49,623 nt of DNA from Minisyncoccota bacterium (GTDB lineage: Bacteria; Patescibacteriota; Microgenomatia; UBA1400; PJMF01), in assembly GCA_003173865.1 (NCBI GenBank), contig PJMF01000025.1, positions 1-49,623 on the forward strand, read 5' to 3'. How positions within the stretch are numbered: the stretch's first letter is position 1; each line of letters begins with the position of its first letter. Under the pieces are notes generated by a model. That model made no database searches. It saw only the letters and a program-made list of their open reading frames with translations, and had not been told where the DNA came from. The translations under genes were made by a program, and so were the position numbers. Shown here in pieces: positions 37,565 through 46,355 of the stretch.

Positions 37565-39687
37565 AGAGAAAATTGAGACATGTTTCTTTTTGGATGGGAA
37601 TCTTTTTCATCTATGTATTGCTTACTGCGTTTATTTTTCGTCATCGTGTTCCCTACCTCAATACACGGTACGCGATGCCCGATGTAGATACAGATGGCGG
37701 GTTATGGTATCAGTGGTTTTTGGTGTTTAAAGATCAACACAAGTTGGTATACGATTTGGTCAACTTAACTGCTTATCCATTTGGATATGATATTGCTTTT
37801 TCACCAGTAGTTAATCTTATTTATAGCGTTCAAGCGTTTATTTTAAAAAATGTTTTAGGTTTTTCATGGCAAAACTTAATTCTTATTACCAATCTTTCTA
37901 CATTGCTGGTGCATCCTTTTTCGGCTTTGGGAGCGGCTTTGTTAACGTACTACCACACGAAGAATAAAGCAGTGAGCTTCTTGGGTGGACTGATGTATGG
38001 ATTTTGTTTTTACTTGATATTTCTGGGCCGTGGAGAGATGTCGATTAATCACTTGGAGTTTGTGCCGTTTTATTTCTTGTCGCTTTTTTACTTTCTGGAT
38101 CGCAAAAATACTTTCTCATTAACCTTATCAGTACTAATGTTTAGTATCACATTTCAAGCCGATGCATACTATGCTTTCTTTTCGGGAATTTTTTCTAGTC
38201 TCATTCTCCTTTTTTATAAAAAAGCAAGTTTCGTTGAGACATTAAGAACACTTTTTACTTACTACTTTTGGCTCTTCTTAATTACTTTTCTCACAAATTT
38301 TAATTTTGTAGTTGGAAATCTCTACATGTTTGATCACATGCAGCTCATTCAAACAGGACGAAATTCCCAGCCACGAAATGAACTTTTGCCACTTTCTTAT
38401 TACTTTACTTTACAACCCAATGCGTGGCTGATTCGCACTTTTGGCCAAGTTGCACAATTCTTAGCTCTTATTTTGCCGACCATCGCCTACCTCGGAATCA
38501 CTTCAGTACGTAAAAATCGATTGTATTTGTTACTGTTTGGTTGTTATCTCTTAGCGATTGCGCTTTCAGCATATATTCCTGATTTATTTTGGCTCAACAT
38601 TCTTTACTTCCAGTTTTTTGGGATGTTTCGCGGTGTGGCTCGTTTAAACATGTTCGCATTTCTTTTTTTGAACTTACTTATTACCTTCACTTTGGCGAAG
38701 TACTTCCGCTTCGAAGCGATGAAAAAACATTCATTTAGAGTATTTGGTGCAATTTTTTTGCTGATTATTTTTTTAATCTTACTTCTTGCGCAAGTAGACG
38801 ACGCAACCTGGGATAAAACAAGTGATTTTTCAGAAGTAGCGAAGTTATATCAACCACTGAAGGATAATCCTAATATTCATGCGATCGCTCCTTATCCGAT
38901 GGTACTTGGAGCTGGAGATGTCGGGTTTCCAGGTACGTATCAATTACTTGGACAAATTATTCATAATAAACCATTGGCGAGCGGTGTCAGCCCTTTTTCA
39001 CAATTGCTTGTGAATTATCGAAATAAAGTGGAAGATATCAATAATCCTCAGACGATCGATTTTTTGACACAGTATGGAGTCGATACAATTGTTCTCTACA
39101 ACAAGCATATTTATAACTCTGATCAGATTAATGCTCGATTTAAGCAGGATCCGCGCCTTCAGTATGTGGGTCACTATACATCCAGTGCTGATCAAGGATT
39201 TATATCAGCTCTTGACCTGTCTAAAGATATTAGCGTCTACCAAATTAAATCAGTTGTCGAGAAAAATCGTCATCCTGAGCCACTTTTCTTTACTGCCGAA
39301 GATCATCAACCTCTTCCTTATGATCAGGTTTCTGCCCAGAAATATATTCTTCATCTTAATGATATTCATTCTCAAAAAACAATTGTTTTCAATTCTCCTT
39401 ATTCTGAAAAGTGGAAAATATATAAGGGTAATTTAAGTTCTGCATCTGATTTATCTTTTTTGAAAAACCCACCCATTTTTGAGGACACACACCTGTTGTT
39501 TCACGAGTATCAAAATTCTTGGAGTGTAGACCCACAAGTAGGAACTGAAGTAACTATTTTTTTTGCGCCCCAAGCGAGATATTATCTAGGAGATTTGATT
39601 AGCTCACTTGTTACGTTTGGTTGTATCTGTATCATCATTATTTTTTACTTTAAGCCCGCCAGAAAGAAAGTTGATGAAAAGATTTAG
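37561..39687 (+). CDS. Large polytopic membrane protein (YfhO/GT-C-like)
   Basis: 708 aa, many TM helices in the first ~410 aa, then a soluble C-terminal domain and a final TM. Confidence 0.7.
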   Translation: MKRKLRHVSFWMGIFFIYVLLTAFIFRHRVPYLNTRYAMPDVDTDGGLWYQWFLVFKDQHKLVYDLVNLTAYPFGYDIAFSPVVNLIYSVQAFILKNVLGFSWQNLILITNLSTLLVHPFSALGAALLTYYHTKNKAVSFLGGLMYGFCFYLIFLGRGEMSINHLEFVPFYFLSLFYFLDRKNTFSLTLSVLMFSITFQADAYYAFFSGIFSSLILLFYKKASFVETLRTLFTYYFWLFLITFLTNFNFVVGNLYMFDHMQLIQTGRNSQPRNELLPLSYYFTLQPNAWLIRTFGQVAQFLALILPTIAYLGITSVRKNRLYLLLFGCYLLAIALSAYIPDLFWLNILYFQFFGMFRGVARLNMFAFLFLNLLITFTLAKYFRFEAMKKHSFRVFGAIFLLIIFLILLLAQVDDATWDKTSDFSEVAKLYQPLKDNPNIHAIAPYPMVLGAGDVGFPGTYQLLGQIIHNKPLASGVSPFSQLLVNYRNKVEDINNPQTIDFLTQYGVDTIVLYNKHIYNSDQINARFKQDPRLQYVGHYTSSADQGFISALDLSKDISVYQIKSVVEKNRHPEPLFFTAEDHQPLPYDQVSAQKYILHLNDIHSQKTIVFNSPYSEKWKIYKGNLSSASDLSFLKNPPIFEDTHLLFHEYQNSWSVDPQVGTEVTIFFAPQARYYLGDLISSLVTFGCICIIIIFYFKPARKKVDEKI

Positions 39688-40468
39688 ATTTATTTTTTTG
39701 CAAATAAATGGTCTTTTTCCATTTCTACTCCCGTTAGCTCATATCTTCACGGGTTTTCATTTTTTTCGTGGTATTTTTGCATATATGCGTGACTATGGGA
39801 CGTATAAAAAAATGGATCAGAAACTCAAAAGTCCTTTTCCCCTGAAGTTCTTTCAAACGTATCCCATGTACTTTGATCGCTACGATAAGGCAGGTGAAGT
39901 ACCTCGTCATTACTTTTATCAAGATCTTTGGGCTGCCCAGAAAGTATATCGGTCAAAAGTAAAGGTTCATTATGACATCGGAAGTCGAGTTGATAGTTTT
40001 ATCTCGCATTGTTTAGTTTTTTGTAAAGTGATTATGTTGGATATTCGACCGCTGAGTTACAAGATTAAAAATCTTGAGTTTATCCAGGCAGATTGCATGA
40101 ACATGTCAAACATCAAGTCAAACAGTATTCAATCAATCTCGACACTGCATGTTTTCGAGCATTTTGGTTTAGGAAGATACGGTGATCCCATCGATCCGCT
40201 GGGTTACCAAAAGGCAATTAAAGAGCTTGTTCGAGTGACCAAAAAAGGAGGCAATATTTATTTTGGGACACCCATTGGAAAACAGCGTTTAGAATTTAAC
40301 GCACATCGCGTTTTTAATCCTCTCTATATCGTAAAGCTTTTCAAAGGGTGTAAATTAATTGATTTTAGTGCCGTGGATGATAATAATAATTTCGTCGAGA
40401 AGGCTAAACCAAAAGACTTTGTGAAGAGCGATTTTTCCTGTGGACTTTTCCATTTTAGAAAGCTGTAG
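39674..40468 (+). CDS. DUF268-like protein (methyltransferase-fold)
   Basis: Start refined to ATG 39674; VHYDIGSRVDSFISHCLVFCKVIMLDIRPL...FIQADCMNMSNIKSNSIQSISTLHVFEHFGLGRYGDPIDPLGYQKAIKELVRVTKKGGNIYFGTPIG. Confidence 0.8.
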   Translation: MKRFRFIFLQINGLFPFLLPLAHIFTGFHFFRGIFAYMRDYGTYKKMDQKLKSPFPLKFFQTYPMYFDRYDKAGEVPRHYFYQDLWAAQKVYRSKVKVHYDIGSRVDSFISHCLVFCKVIMLDIRPLSYKIKNLEFIQADCMNMSNIKSNSIQSISTLHVFEHFGLGRYGDPIDPLGYQKAIKELVRVTKKGGNIYFGTPIGKQRLEFNAHRVFNPLYIVKLFKGCKLIDFSAVDDNNNFVEKAKPKDFVKSDFSCGLFHFRKL

Positions 40469-41610
40469 TGACAAAAAATGTTATTATTTTATCTCATTTG
40501 TATACGACGGTTCCGGTAAGGGATCTAGAAGAATATTTTCTCCACAAAAAAGTTGAGAACTTGCTTTTTATTGCGCATCCCCTTTTTTATCAAAAAGATC
40601 GACCCGGCGCATTTTTTTCACTGTACCATAAAGGAAAAATAATTAAGCAAGGCAGTTTACCACAAGTATATTTACCGAGTATTCTTCAGTACTTAAAAGA
40701 TACTCTTCTTACCTTATATTGGGTGATCCTTACCGGAAGAAAATGGGATCTTATTGTATCTTTAGATAATTTGAATACGATTGCGGCAATTTTGTTACGG
40801 AAAATAGGGAAAGTGAAAAAAGTCATTTACTACACAATTGACTTTGTTCCAGTTCGTTTTCAAAATACATTGCTGAATGATGTTTATCACTATTTAGATC
40901 AAGTATGTTTGACACATGCGGATAGTACTTGGAATGTTTCTCCTCGAATTGCTGAAGGTCGCGAAAAAGTAAGAGGTTTATTGCAGTCTGTTTATAACAA
41001 ACAGATCACCGTCCCGATTGGCATTTGGTTTGATCGTATTGCACGAAAAAAGTTTTCAGAAATTGAAAAACATGTGATCGTGTATGCAGGCGGTTTAGCT
41101 GAGCATCAGGGAGTTCAACTGGTCTTAGACGCTCTGCCCCAAATCGTCGCCAAAATTCCAGACATAAAATTTAAAATTATTGGTATTGGTAACTATGAAG
41201 CCACCCTCAAACAAAAAGTAAAAAAGCTTAAGCTTTCTAAGTATGTTGAGTTTTTGGGATACAAAGAAACTCATCAGGAAGTTGAAGAAATTCTGTCAAG
41301 TTGTGGGTTGGCAATGGCAATGTATAGTGAAAAACTCGATAAATGGTCTTACTACGCTGACCCTTCGAAGATAAAAACATACTTAGCTGCAGGTCTCCCT
41401 GTGTTGACAACTTCTTTAACGCACATTGCAAAAGATCTCGCATCCCACCATTGTGGTAAAGTTATAGCGTATAACAAAGATGATCTAGCAACTGCCGTCT
41501 GTACACTTTTAAGTAATCCACGGCAACACTCTGAAATGAGAAAAAATGCCGTCAATTTTGCAAAGGAGTTCGACTGGAATAGCGTTTTTGATAGAGCGTT
41601 GAAGACATGA
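40468..41610 (+). CDS. Glycosyltransferase family 4
   Basis: GTG start; VIVYAGGLAEHQGVQLVLDALPQI...FLGYKETHQEVEEILSSCGLAMAMYSEKLDKWSYYADPSKIKTYLAAGLPVLTT. Confidence 0.88.
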   Translation: MTKNVIILSHLYTTVPVRDLEEYFLHKKVENLLFIAHPLFYQKDRPGAFFSLYHKGKIIKQGSLPQVYLPSILQYLKDTLLTLYWVILTGRKWDLIVSLDNLNTIAAILLRKIGKVKKVIYYTIDFVPVRFQNTLLNDVYHYLDQVCLTHADSTWNVSPRIAEGREKVRGLLQSVYNKQITVPIGIWFDRIARKKFSEIEKHVIVYAGGLAEHQGVQLVLDALPQIVAKIPDIKFKIIGIGNYEATLKQKVKKLKLSKYVEFLGYKETHQEVEEILSSCGLAMAMYSEKLDKWSYYADPSKIKTYLAAGLPVLTTSLTHIAKDLASHHCGKVIAYNKDDLATAVCTLLSNPRQHSEMRKNAVNFAKEFDWNSVFDRALKT

Positions 41611-43568
41611 AAAAAATTAATGTACTTTTTTTGTTTTTAGTGGGTGTAGTAGTTACCGGTTGGCTGTGTAGTGTTTTTGTTTTACAACACTGGAATCCTA
41701 CTCCACCAAATTTTGATCGATTTCAACAATATCAAAATGCAAGTGGTTTACTTCCTCACTTTTATACTAGTCTTCCTCTTTCTCCAACTGAAAAAAACAA
41801 CATCATTTTGCAAAGAGAGTACGGAAAGTACAAAATTGATGTCTTCATTTCGACCGGTAGTGCGGAGTTTACTCCACTTCAACCCCCCACGATGGTGTAT
41901 CTTCACTCGCCCAGTGATGTGTACCCAATACCACAGCTACATGATAGCAAAGCTAAAATTCAAGTGTATGCCACCAAGGTTGGGGTTGCTCCCGAGGATC
42001 AACCAAAAATAGAAATAAAAAAACAATCCGCCACTTTATTCAAAGTAACGCTGAATCATTTTTCCTTAACTCAGGAAGAAGTATTTCTCAACATCTTGGG
42101 TTCGGGGTGGAAGTCCTCGGTGCTCTCTGAGCAACTACCAAACCAAGTGGTTTTACAAATATCATACTGGCCCTACTTTTTGTTAGACAAAGTGAGTCTA
42201 ATCTTCAAAGTGTTGATTTTACTTATTGTTGTCATCGGATTAGTCACTAACTTCGTATGTAAATTTGACACTCGTTTGTTTCAACAATTCTTCAAAATCA
42301 AGAAAATATCAAAAAAAAACTTTCATCAATTACATGTCGTTTGTCGTAAATATAGATTTCTTGCATTTTGTATTACGGTGTTAGGAGTATATGTCTTTAT
42401 CACACAAGATCATTCTATTGTTAACTCCTTTTTTCTTGTTTTTACTTGGGTCGTTGCGCTAAATGGATATCGTAGTAAAAGTAACTTTACATTTATATTT
42501 CCGGTGTCATTTTTATTTTTATTGGTGCCGATTTTTTATTACTTTGGAGCTCCGCCAAATTTGATTGCAGATAGAGTTATAGTTCTCCTCTATATCTTTC
42601 TCGTCGCTGGATTATTGATTAAAATATGTGAGCTTATTTCGGATCTTTCACATCTCAATGATTTTAGAGCGACAGTAAAGATGATTTTGAGTGATTTTCG
42701 TGACTGTGTATTATTTATTATTCATACAATGCTGATTTCTTCGGAAACCTCTTTGAGATTTTTCCAGAGAATAAATCTTATTTCAACCAATTACTTTATT
42801 GTTTTTAACAATCACAAAATTAAACTCTTGCAAAAAGGCATTCATCACAACATTGTGCTTCGAGTGCAAAAAAGCCTCACTATTTTTGGACTCGTCATTT
42901 TGTTAAACATACTTGGTTTTGTTCGTGACGCAACCCATAGAGTAATTAGAGGTAATCAGCTTTTAATTAAGATGCTGAGATCGATGTTTTGGGCAATTTT
43001 AAAGATGACTGTATTGAAAGTGATTGAAACTATTTTTCGTTTACTTCTTTCTACTTTTATTATTTTGCCATTTATTGAGTTTTCAAGAGAAATAAAGTTT
43101 TACACAAGTTATTTCTTGTTTAATCCTTATCTTGCTTTTTTTATACATACGTTTATTTACCAGATAGTGTTTATTGTTATTTTCGTATTACTCGGGATAC
43201 ATATGAGAAAGTCGCATTACAAAAAACCATTTCTTTTATTACTTTTCTTTTCATTTACCATTGTTCAAACGTCAATTTTTCAAGCAACCACACACTTAAT
43301 GAATACCACACCTACGATTACCGCCATTACGCCATCAGAAGCGTCGTTATGGCGAGAAATTAGAATTTATGGTCATCACTTCGGCGAAGCCCAGTATAAA
43401 GACTCTAGAGTAATACTTAGTGGTGTCCCTCATCGAGTTTTGAAGTGGACAGATGATGAAATCATTTTTATGACTAACCCTGCTAACTCAAAATCAGGCA
43501 ATTTACAGATCACCAGCAATGATGGAAAAGAAAGCAATACTGTTCGCTTTACTTACAATAATGAATAA
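41607..43568 (+). CDS. Polytopic membrane protein with C-terminal IPT/TIG-like domain
   Basis: Many TM helices; C-terminus PTITAITPSEASLWREIRIYGHHFGEAQYKDSRVILSGVPHRVLKWTDDEIIFMTNPANSKSGNLQITSNDGKESNTVRFTY. Confidence 0.75.
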   Translation: MKKINVLFLFLVGVVVTGWLCSVFVLQHWNPTPPNFDRFQQYQNASGLLPHFYTSLPLSPTEKNNIILQREYGKYKIDVFISTGSAEFTPLQPPTMVYLHSPSDVYPIPQLHDSKAKIQVYATKVGVAPEDQPKIEIKKQSATLFKVTLNHFSLTQEEVFLNILGSGWKSSVLSEQLPNQVVLQISYWPYFLLDKVSLIFKVLILLIVVIGLVTNFVCKFDTRLFQQFFKIKKISKKNFHQLHVVCRKYRFLAFCITVLGVYVFITQDHSIVNSFFLVFTWVVALNGYRSKSNFTFIFPVSFLFLLVPIFYYFGAPPNLIADRVIVLLYIFLVAGLLIKICELISDLSHLNDFRATVKMILSDFRDCVLFIIHTMLISSETSLRFFQRINLISTNYFIVFNNHKIKLLQKGIHHNIVLRVQKSLTIFGLVILLNILGFVRDATHRVIRGNQLLIKMLRSMFWAILKMTVLKVIETIFRLLLSTFIILPFIEFSREIKFYTSYFLFNPYLAFFIHTFIYQIVFIVIFVLLGIHMRKSHYKKPFLLLLFFSFTIVQTSIFQATTHLMNTTPTITAITPSEASLWREIRIYGHHFGEAQYKDSRVILSGVPHRVLKWTDDEIIFMTNPANSKSGNLQITSNDGKESNTVRFTYNNE

Positions 43569-43588
43569 AAAAATGCTACTATAAGAAG

Positions 43589-45157
43589 GTGAAAAAGATT
43601 CATTATTTTGCTTTATTTGTCATTTTTTGTGTCGCACTTATATATAGATTACCCCATCTAAATACACCATTTTGGGTGGACGAGTTCTCGAGTAGTGGAC
43701 AGGCTAACTTGATTCTTAAGTATGGGCCGCGAGTTTTCACCCAACAAGAGAGTTACTTTGAACACGAGAACATTACAACTTACTTCATTATTGCTTTTTT
43801 CTTTAAGTTTTTTGGGGCTTCAACGACAACAGCTCGCTTGCCTTCAGTCTTTATTGGAGCGCTCGTACCTGTTCTGGTGTGGTTATTGACTCAACAACAA
43901 TTTAAAGATAAAAGGATTAGCTACGCAGCAAGTATTTTAACGTTATTATCCTACGCCGAAATTACTTGGTCTAGGCAAGCTCGAGGGTACGTACTCCAAC
44001 AGGATTTTCTTTTACTCACGCTTTTACTTTATTTTCAGTTACTGAAAACAAAAAAGAAAAAACATATTTTCATGTTGTGCATCTTGTTAGGAGTGACTGC
44101 CATATTTGGCTTTTTAACACACGTGATCTACTTTGTGCTCCTTGGCGCAATTATGACTCACCTGGCGTATTTTTATCGCAGAAACTTTTTGAAAGCAATC
44201 AAAAATCCATTGAGTTGGTTATTTATTTTTTTGGTAGGAGTAATCGTCGTGGTGACAGGGACAGTGAAACAAATGAACGGAACATTTGTTTTTCTCTCGC
44301 AGCATGGGCTGAATAATAACTTTTGGTACTACCACTCTCTTTTATGGCGACAGTATGGCTTAGTCCTCTTTCTGGGACTTTTTGGTTGGGTAGTGGCCTT
44401 TTTACGTAAACATATTGCAGCGAGTTTGTTCTTTCTCTACTTTATGTTTTATTTATTCTTTTTTGTCTTTTTATTTAATCCCTATACCAGTCGATACATG
44501 CTTTCTCTTTTCCCGCTCCTTTTCATTGGTGTAGCCTATGCTTTTGGAGTTTTATCTGATGTTCTCTTGAAGGAGTTGCCTCAAAAAAGAAAGTTATATT
44601 TATTGCTCCCTCTTTTATTGACTTTTGCTGTAGTCATCAACGGCGATAAATTCGTGCTTAAGCCGCACTCTTTTTATTCTGTAAATCATGACCAACGAGA
44701 TATTGCTTTAGTTGATTATGATGAAGTCTACAACCTTATCAAGCAAAAGGGAGATCTTCAACAAGGACAAACCGTGGTGATCGATACATGGCCCGACAGA
44801 GCTCGTTGGTATCTTGGCTCGGAGTTTCAGCCTCTTTATGAATACCATTGGGCTTTTGCACCTGGTTTAGTCAATGGCTTGGAAATGAGGACACTTTTTG
44901 CTACTTATCCGGATGGTGAAAAATACTTACCCAAAACTGGGGGTGTACGATTCGTGAGCGAGTTATCGGACCTTCAGCGAGTGATGAAAAAATATCCCAA
45001 AGGCTTTCTGTGGATAGACGATGCGTCACTGCCTAAAGATGTCATGGATTATGCAGAAAAAAATCTAAAAAAAGAACTTTTTGTAAATCACTATCCACTT
45101 GATGACAATCCTTTTTCGATTTGGCCAGCAACGCTCTATAGCTGGGGAATAAACTAA
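43589..45157 (+). CDS. GT39-like polytopic glycosyltransferase
   Basis: GTG start; IYRLPHLNTPFWVDEFSSSGQANLILKYGPRVF...TTTARLPSVFIGALVPVLVWLL. Confidence 0.82.
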   Translation: MKKIHYFALFVIFCVALIYRLPHLNTPFWVDEFSSSGQANLILKYGPRVFTQQESYFEHENITTYFIIAFFFKFFGASTTTARLPSVFIGALVPVLVWLLTQQQFKDKRISYAASILTLLSYAEITWSRQARGYVLQQDFLLLTLLLYFQLLKTKKKKHIFMLCILLGVTAIFGFLTHVIYFVLLGAIMTHLAYFYRRNFLKAIKNPLSWLFIFLVGVIVVVTGTVKQMNGTFVFLSQHGLNNNFWYYHSLLWRQYGLVLFLGLFGWVVAFLRKHIAASLFFLYFMFYLFFFVFLFNPYTSRYMLSLFPLLFIGVAYAFGVLSDVLLKELPQKRKLYLLLPLLLTFAVVINGDKFVLKPHSFYSVNHDQRDIALVDYDEVYNLIKQKGDLQQGQTVVIDTWPDRARWYLGSEFQPLYEYHWAFAPGLVNGLEMRTLFATYPDGEKYLPKTGGVRFVSELSDLQRVMKKYPKGFLWIDDASLPKDVMDYAEKNLKKELFVNHYPLDDNPFSIWPATLYSWGIN

Positions 45158-45158
45158 C

Positions 45159-46355
45159 GTGTTAGTCACTCTATTTAAACGCTCAACTTCTTTTTTTGTG
45201 GGGTCACTCATTGGTAAGTTACTTAGTTTAGGTGTCTTTATATTGCTGGCGAGAGCACTCCATGTCGATAAATTTGGCGCCTTCACTTTTTTTGTTACCT
45301 TACAAACGATAGTCACGGTCATTGCAGATTTTGGTCTTAATCAATGGTACCAGAAACACGTTAAACCAAATCAAGAAGTAAAAACTTTTCAGCAAGTTGT
45401 GAGTAATCGCAGCGTTTCCTTAGTTATTTCTTTGTTGTGTATTGGCCCATTTTTTCTTTATACACGCACATTTTCCCCTGTAATTACAGTAATCTTTCTG
45501 GCAAGTTTAATTCCTGAAGCATTTTTATCTATTATTGATGGTTATTATCTTGAGAAAGGAGAGTCTTGGAAAGTTGCTTACAAAATTCCTCTAAAGATGT
45601 TTATTGTCGGCATTGGGTACTTTATTTTTAGAAATATGTTTACTTTAGAAGTAGCAACATTCCTTTTATTAGGAAGTTCTGTATTAAGTTTAATACTTCT
45701 TTTTCCCTGGAAAACACTTAATAAATGGCATTTTTCATTTTCTCATATTCAAAAAACGTTTTCTGAGTCATCAGCATACGCATTTTTGATTGTTACTTCT
45801 TTTCTCTATGCTCGTGGGGATTCTTTAGTAATTCAATACACAAAAGGAAATATCGATCAAGGAATTTATGGAGTTGCGTATAGATACTTAGAAAGTTTGA
45901 GTTTACTTCCTTCTGCCGTAGCACAAAATTTATTCCCAATGGCAGCAAAGAAAAATAGTTTAACGCAAAAGTACGTTGTGCAACTGGTTGCGATTAACGC
46001 TCTTGTAGGCTTTTTTGTTGCCATAGTGACGTATCTGCTTGCTGATACATTAACTGTTGGTCTCTTTGGACCGTCATATTTTGCATCTGCTCCTCTTGTG
46101 AAGATTTTTGCAGCTGTTATTTTTTTCTTTTTTATCAATGCGCCGCTAAGTACCGTCGTTCAAAGCTCCACGCTTGTGCGCAAATTCTTGCCGTTTGGCG
46201 TCCTTAATACCTTACTAAATCTATTACTTAATATTTATCTTGTGCCTCGTTTTGGAATTACAGCGGCGGCATGGACCATGTTGACAACTGAAGTTACGGG
46301 CCTCGTGATTAATCTCATCTTTGCAAAAAAGGTTTTTTCGTATGGAACAAAGTAG
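45159..46355 (+). CDS. Second polysaccharide flippase (Wzx-like)
   Basis: GTG start; FFVGSLIGKLLSLGVFILLARALHVDKFGAFTFFVTLQTIVTVIADFGLNQWYQKHV. Confidence 0.85.
   Translation: MLVTLFKRSTSFFVGSLIGKLLSLGVFILLARALHVDKFGAFTFFVTLQTIVTVIADFGLNQWYQKHVKPNQEVKTFQQVVSNRSVSLVISLLCIGPFFLYTRTFSPVITVIFLASLIPEAFLSIIDGYYLEKGESWKVAYKIPLKMFIVGIGYFIFRNMFTLEVATFLLLGSSVLSLILLFPWKTLNKWHFSFSHIQKTFSESSAYAFLIVTSFLYARGDSLVIQYTKGNIDQGIYGVAYRYLESLSLLPSAVAQNLFPMAAKKNSLTQKYVVQLVAINALVGFFVAIVTYLLADTLTVGLFGPSYFASAPLVKIFAAVIFFFFINAPLSTVVQSSTLVRKFLPFGVLNTLLNLLLNIYLVPRFGITAAAWTMLTTEVTGLVINLIFAKKVFSYGTK

Noticed and set aside
41671-42012. 113-aa plus-strand ORF overlapping the TIG-domain protein
   Set aside because: Shifted-frame ORF within a supported CDS, with no RBS or recognisable motif.
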